Below, piece after piece: positions 58,434 to 60,458 of a stretch of DNA of 60,458 nt. Below the pieces are notes generated by a model. That model saw nothing but the letters and a program-made list of their open reading frames with translations. It was not told the DNA's origin and did not search any database. The DNA is taken from assembly GCA_008000375.1 (NCBI GenBank), contig SMOI01000071.1, positions 69,274 to 129,731 of the forward strand, read 5' to 3'. Source of the DNA: Poteriospumella lacustris. Its lineage: Eukaryota > Sar > Chrysophyceae > Chromulinales > Dinobryaceae. Numbering within the stretch: the stretch's first letter is position 1; each line of letters begins with the position of its first letter. The position numbers and the translations under genes are program-made.

Positions 58434-59656
58434 TTAGCCGAAGAGAGCGAGTAGCCACCGTTTGTACAGCGCCATGAACTTGGCCACGAAGGCTTCCAGA
58501 TGGAAGATCTCTTTCGAGCCTTGGACAATGCGGTGTTCGTAGTAGGCGGCCCAGTAGGTCACTTCGTGTTTCAACGTGTCGTCGAGGGATTTCATCAGTT
58601 CGCGTAGCAGCGTCGTGAGGATCAAATCGGCGGGGATGCAGTTCGTGAGCAACTCGTAGAACATGTCGCGTGCTTGTAGGAGTTTGGATGGCGATTGTTC
58701 TTGCAAAATCTCTTTGGCTAACCGACCGATGTAGATCTCCCAGTCGGGCAGCGCGGTTTGGACGTTGTGGTCGGGCAGCACCTGCCGCGACGGGGCGATT
58801 TGCATGGACATAGACTCCAGCATCAACAGCGCGCGGCGAAGATTGCGATCGCTTTGTTGTGCTACTCGAAGGGCGATTTCCGGAGGCAAAATGAGACTTT
58901 CCTTGCGGGCGACGTTGGTCAACAGACTCGCGATGTCTTCGACGGAGGGGGCGGCGATGCGGATGCCAAGACAACGCGATCGCAAGGGCTCGATGAGTTT
59001 CGACGCGGAATTGCACAGTAGAATGATTCTGCACTGCGAAGAGTATCTGTCAGAGAGAAACAGGTGACGTTGTAAGCGAAGCGGTCGAGAGGCCGGAGGG
59101 AAACGGGGGGGGGCGTACTTTTCCATCGTGCGACGCAGCGCGGCCTGCGCTTGCTTCGACAAGCGATCGGCCTCTGTGATGAGCACTGTATGAGGCAAAG
59201 AACATCAGGTCAGAGTGTGGCACTGAGCACAGAGGACGGTCACGTACAAACTTTGAAAGAGCGAGAGCCCGGCGCTCCGAGCGACGACTGCAAGTTGCCG
59301 TGCGAAGCGATCTCCTTGATCACCTCTTGGATCACGAAGCGATCGTTGCCCCCAACGTCGGAAGGATTGCATTCAACGTGATAGTTGGACCCCACCGTGG
59401 AGATTTCGAGCAGCTTTCCAGTCGGCGTCTTGAAGCTTCGGTGCTCCAATTTGACTTTCTCGACACCAGAGCCATAGAGTTCTCGCAGCAGTGCCATAAC
59501 ACGTGTTTTCTTTCCTGCACCATTTGGTCCGTAAATCGACAAGTGGGGGAAATCCTCCGATTTCGCCAAAGCTTCCAATTTCAGCGACAGCGGATGATGC
59601 AAAGTCAATTTGGCCAGCGTGTTGGGCCGATATTTGTCGATCCACAGCGATGTCAT
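58434..59656 (-). CDS. RFC3: Replication factor C subunit 3 (clamp loader)
   Basis: Three exons: 59656-59248, 59185-59119 and 59046-58434, giving 362 residues (human 356). The start MTSLWIDKYRPNTLAKL matches RFC3. The Walker A is degenerate in the family-typical way (GPNGAGKKTR), with LRELYGSGVEKVKLEHRSF and SNYHVECNPSDVG next. Exon 2 supplies LITEADRLSKQAQAALRRT, and exon 3 the sensor CRIILLCNSASKLIEPLRSR and the C-terminal clamp-loader collar (AAYYEHRIVQGSKEIFHLEA, FVAKFMALYK). RFC3 is one of the small subunits of the five-part RFC complex that loads PCNA at primer-template junctions. The first intron splits the FKV/LLITE strand, the second the EKY motif, as expected from the protein alignment. 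Confidence 0.97.
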
Positions 59657-60135
59657 TTTCTCTTCCGGAAACAAAATAGAACTTCTTACTGCTCACAACT
59701 GTGACTGTTCAGCCAGTTCCGCAATCGCTACGAATCTGCGGCAGAAGTCGGCGATAGATAGCGAGGACGATGGACCAAGCGGCGATTGAATTCAAACGTC
59801 TCTCAAAGACACAGAAATGGCTGTGTACACCTGGGAGAAGCACTTCTTGACCCAGATCTTTGTGCGACTCTGGATTTGGGTTCTGAGTTGGAAGGAAGCT
59901 GCAGCTGGGAGCTGGGAGAGGTCACATGTGACCGCCGCAATCGATGAATGCTCATTTCCAGATATCAATCAAGCAGTGGTATGTATGTATCTGAGCTGGT
60001 ATCTGGAAATGTTATAGATCTGTCCAAGCGAATCACAATAAATACTCGTGCTCGATGAGCTGATCTCTCTCTCCCATCTCTCTTCCGAGACCTACTACCT
60101 GTTGAACATCTGAAGTTGTGCGAGAGGTAGCAGAG
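59657..60135. other. Divergent intergenic region, 479 bp
   Basis: This spacer lies between RFC3 (minus) and the unknown gene at the right edge (plus). A 66-codon plus frame from 59817 has no recognisable features and is not called. A repeated CAGATATCAATC/AGCTGGTATCTGG-type palindrome occurs near 59958-60007. Confidence 0.4.
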
Positions 60136-60458
60136 ATGTCGAGAAAAGGAAAGACCACAAGGGAAAGAGAGAAACACGAAGTCATCGAGAAGCTCATCTT
60201 GTATATGCTGAAGAATCCTTCATTGGAAATTTTGACCGAAGACCTGAATAAATTCCACCGCCAATTCAGTTTAGCAAAGGGGGAATTGAAGATGAAGTAT
60301 GTGGAGGAGTCAGCTGCACTCGGGTTCAATGTCGAGCGGCGGAGAAAACAGCCGTTCAAGATTCTCTTCAACCCTCCAGCAACCCAAGCCCTCATTGGCG
60401 TCCCCGCGATCCATTCCGCAACCGTTGCCATGGCAATGGCAGCCTCGGTCGCCCCTGC
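60136..60458 (+). CDS. Unknown basic protein, 5' part, cut by window end
   Basis: An open frame begins at the ATG at 60136 and is still open at the last base (107 codons). The first residues are very basic (MSRKGKTTREREKHEVIEK), followed by an amphipathic helix (LILYMLKNPSLEILTEDLNK) and a second charged helix with RRRKQPFKILFNPP. After that the sequence becomes Ala/Val/Met-rich. The two-helix basic start could be a nucleic-acid-binding fold, but no family is recognised. More of the gene lies outside the window. Confidence 0.55.
   Translation, partial: MSRKGKTTREREKHEVIEKLILYMLKNPSLEILTEDLNKFHRQFSLAKGELKMKYVEESAALGFNVERRRKQPFKILFNPPATQALIGVPAIHSATVAMAMAASVAP

Noticed and set aside
59817-60017. 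66-codon plus-strand frame between RFC3 and the last gene
   Set aside because: Short, with no protein-like conservation, in a promoter-sized divergent spacer.
1-60458. Prokaryotic or mobile features (operons, CRISPR, insertion sequences, rRNA, tRNA)
   Set aside because: Introns and eukaryotic families throughout; no repeat array, transposase, reverse transcriptase or tRNA-like cloverleaf was seen by eye, although a tRNA scan was not possible.

Overview
This is a gene-dense nuclear window from a flagellated eukaryote that probably carries a complex (secondary, red-lineage) plastid. It is eukaryotic because most genes are split by short GT-AG introns (mostly about 44-100 nt) whose removal restores reading frame and family homology. 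Cilia or flagella are indicated by an IFT140 gene, a complete axonemal inner-arm dynein heavy chain and a probable dynein-2 intermediate chain. A complex plastid is indicated by a GAPDH gene encoding a signal peptide followed by a Phe-led transit-like segment, and with the NAD-selecting Asp replaced. A MyTH4-FERM myosin fits a photosynthetic stramenopile or a related group; cryptophyte or haptophyte cannot be excluded. I do not recognise the species.

Layout, left to right: WDR60-like C-terminus (+, 1-549); signal-peptide EF-hand protein (-); PH-domain protein with a prenylation-type CC end (+); KDM2/7-type JmjC demethylase (+); IFT140 (-, 6 exons); a 2.9 kb stretch without a convincing gene; exosome nuclease DIS3/Rrp44 (+); plastid-type GAPDH (-); NOT4 E3 ligase (+); a 1409-residue tandem PhoD-like, probably catalytically dead protein with an N-myristoylation motif (-); arginyl-tRNA-protein transferase ATE1 (+); an uncharacterised basic protein (-); an AGTRAP-like membrane protein (+); an unresolved small locus (-); an uncharacterised 781-residue protein (+); an uncharacterised 1318-residue coiled-coil protein (-, 7 exons); an uncharacterised 409-residue coiled-coil protein (+); mitochondrial phosphate carrier (+); a signal-peptide/TM/coiled-coil protein (+); MyTH4-FERM myosin (-); axonemal dynein heavy chain of 4197 residues (+); RFC3 (-); and the start of an unknown gene (+) cut by the right edge.

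The genes almost strictly alternate strand, so most lie in convergent pairs with very short 3' spacing (25-215 bp) and divergent pairs sharing 300-600 bp upstream regions. There are no operons. Functional themes recur: intraflagellar transport and axoneme (WDR60, IFT140, dynein), RNA turnover (DIS3, NOT4), protein turnover (ATE1, NOT4), replication (RFC3), chromatin (JmjC) and carbon or energy metabolism (GAPDH, phosphate carrier). GC content and third-position bias appear to rise towards several convergent 3' ends (about 28.4-32.4 kb, 39-42 kb and 49-59 kb), producing very long but spurious antisense reading frames. All exon coordinates were worked out by hand from splice consensus and frame continuity. 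No search or alignment program was run.
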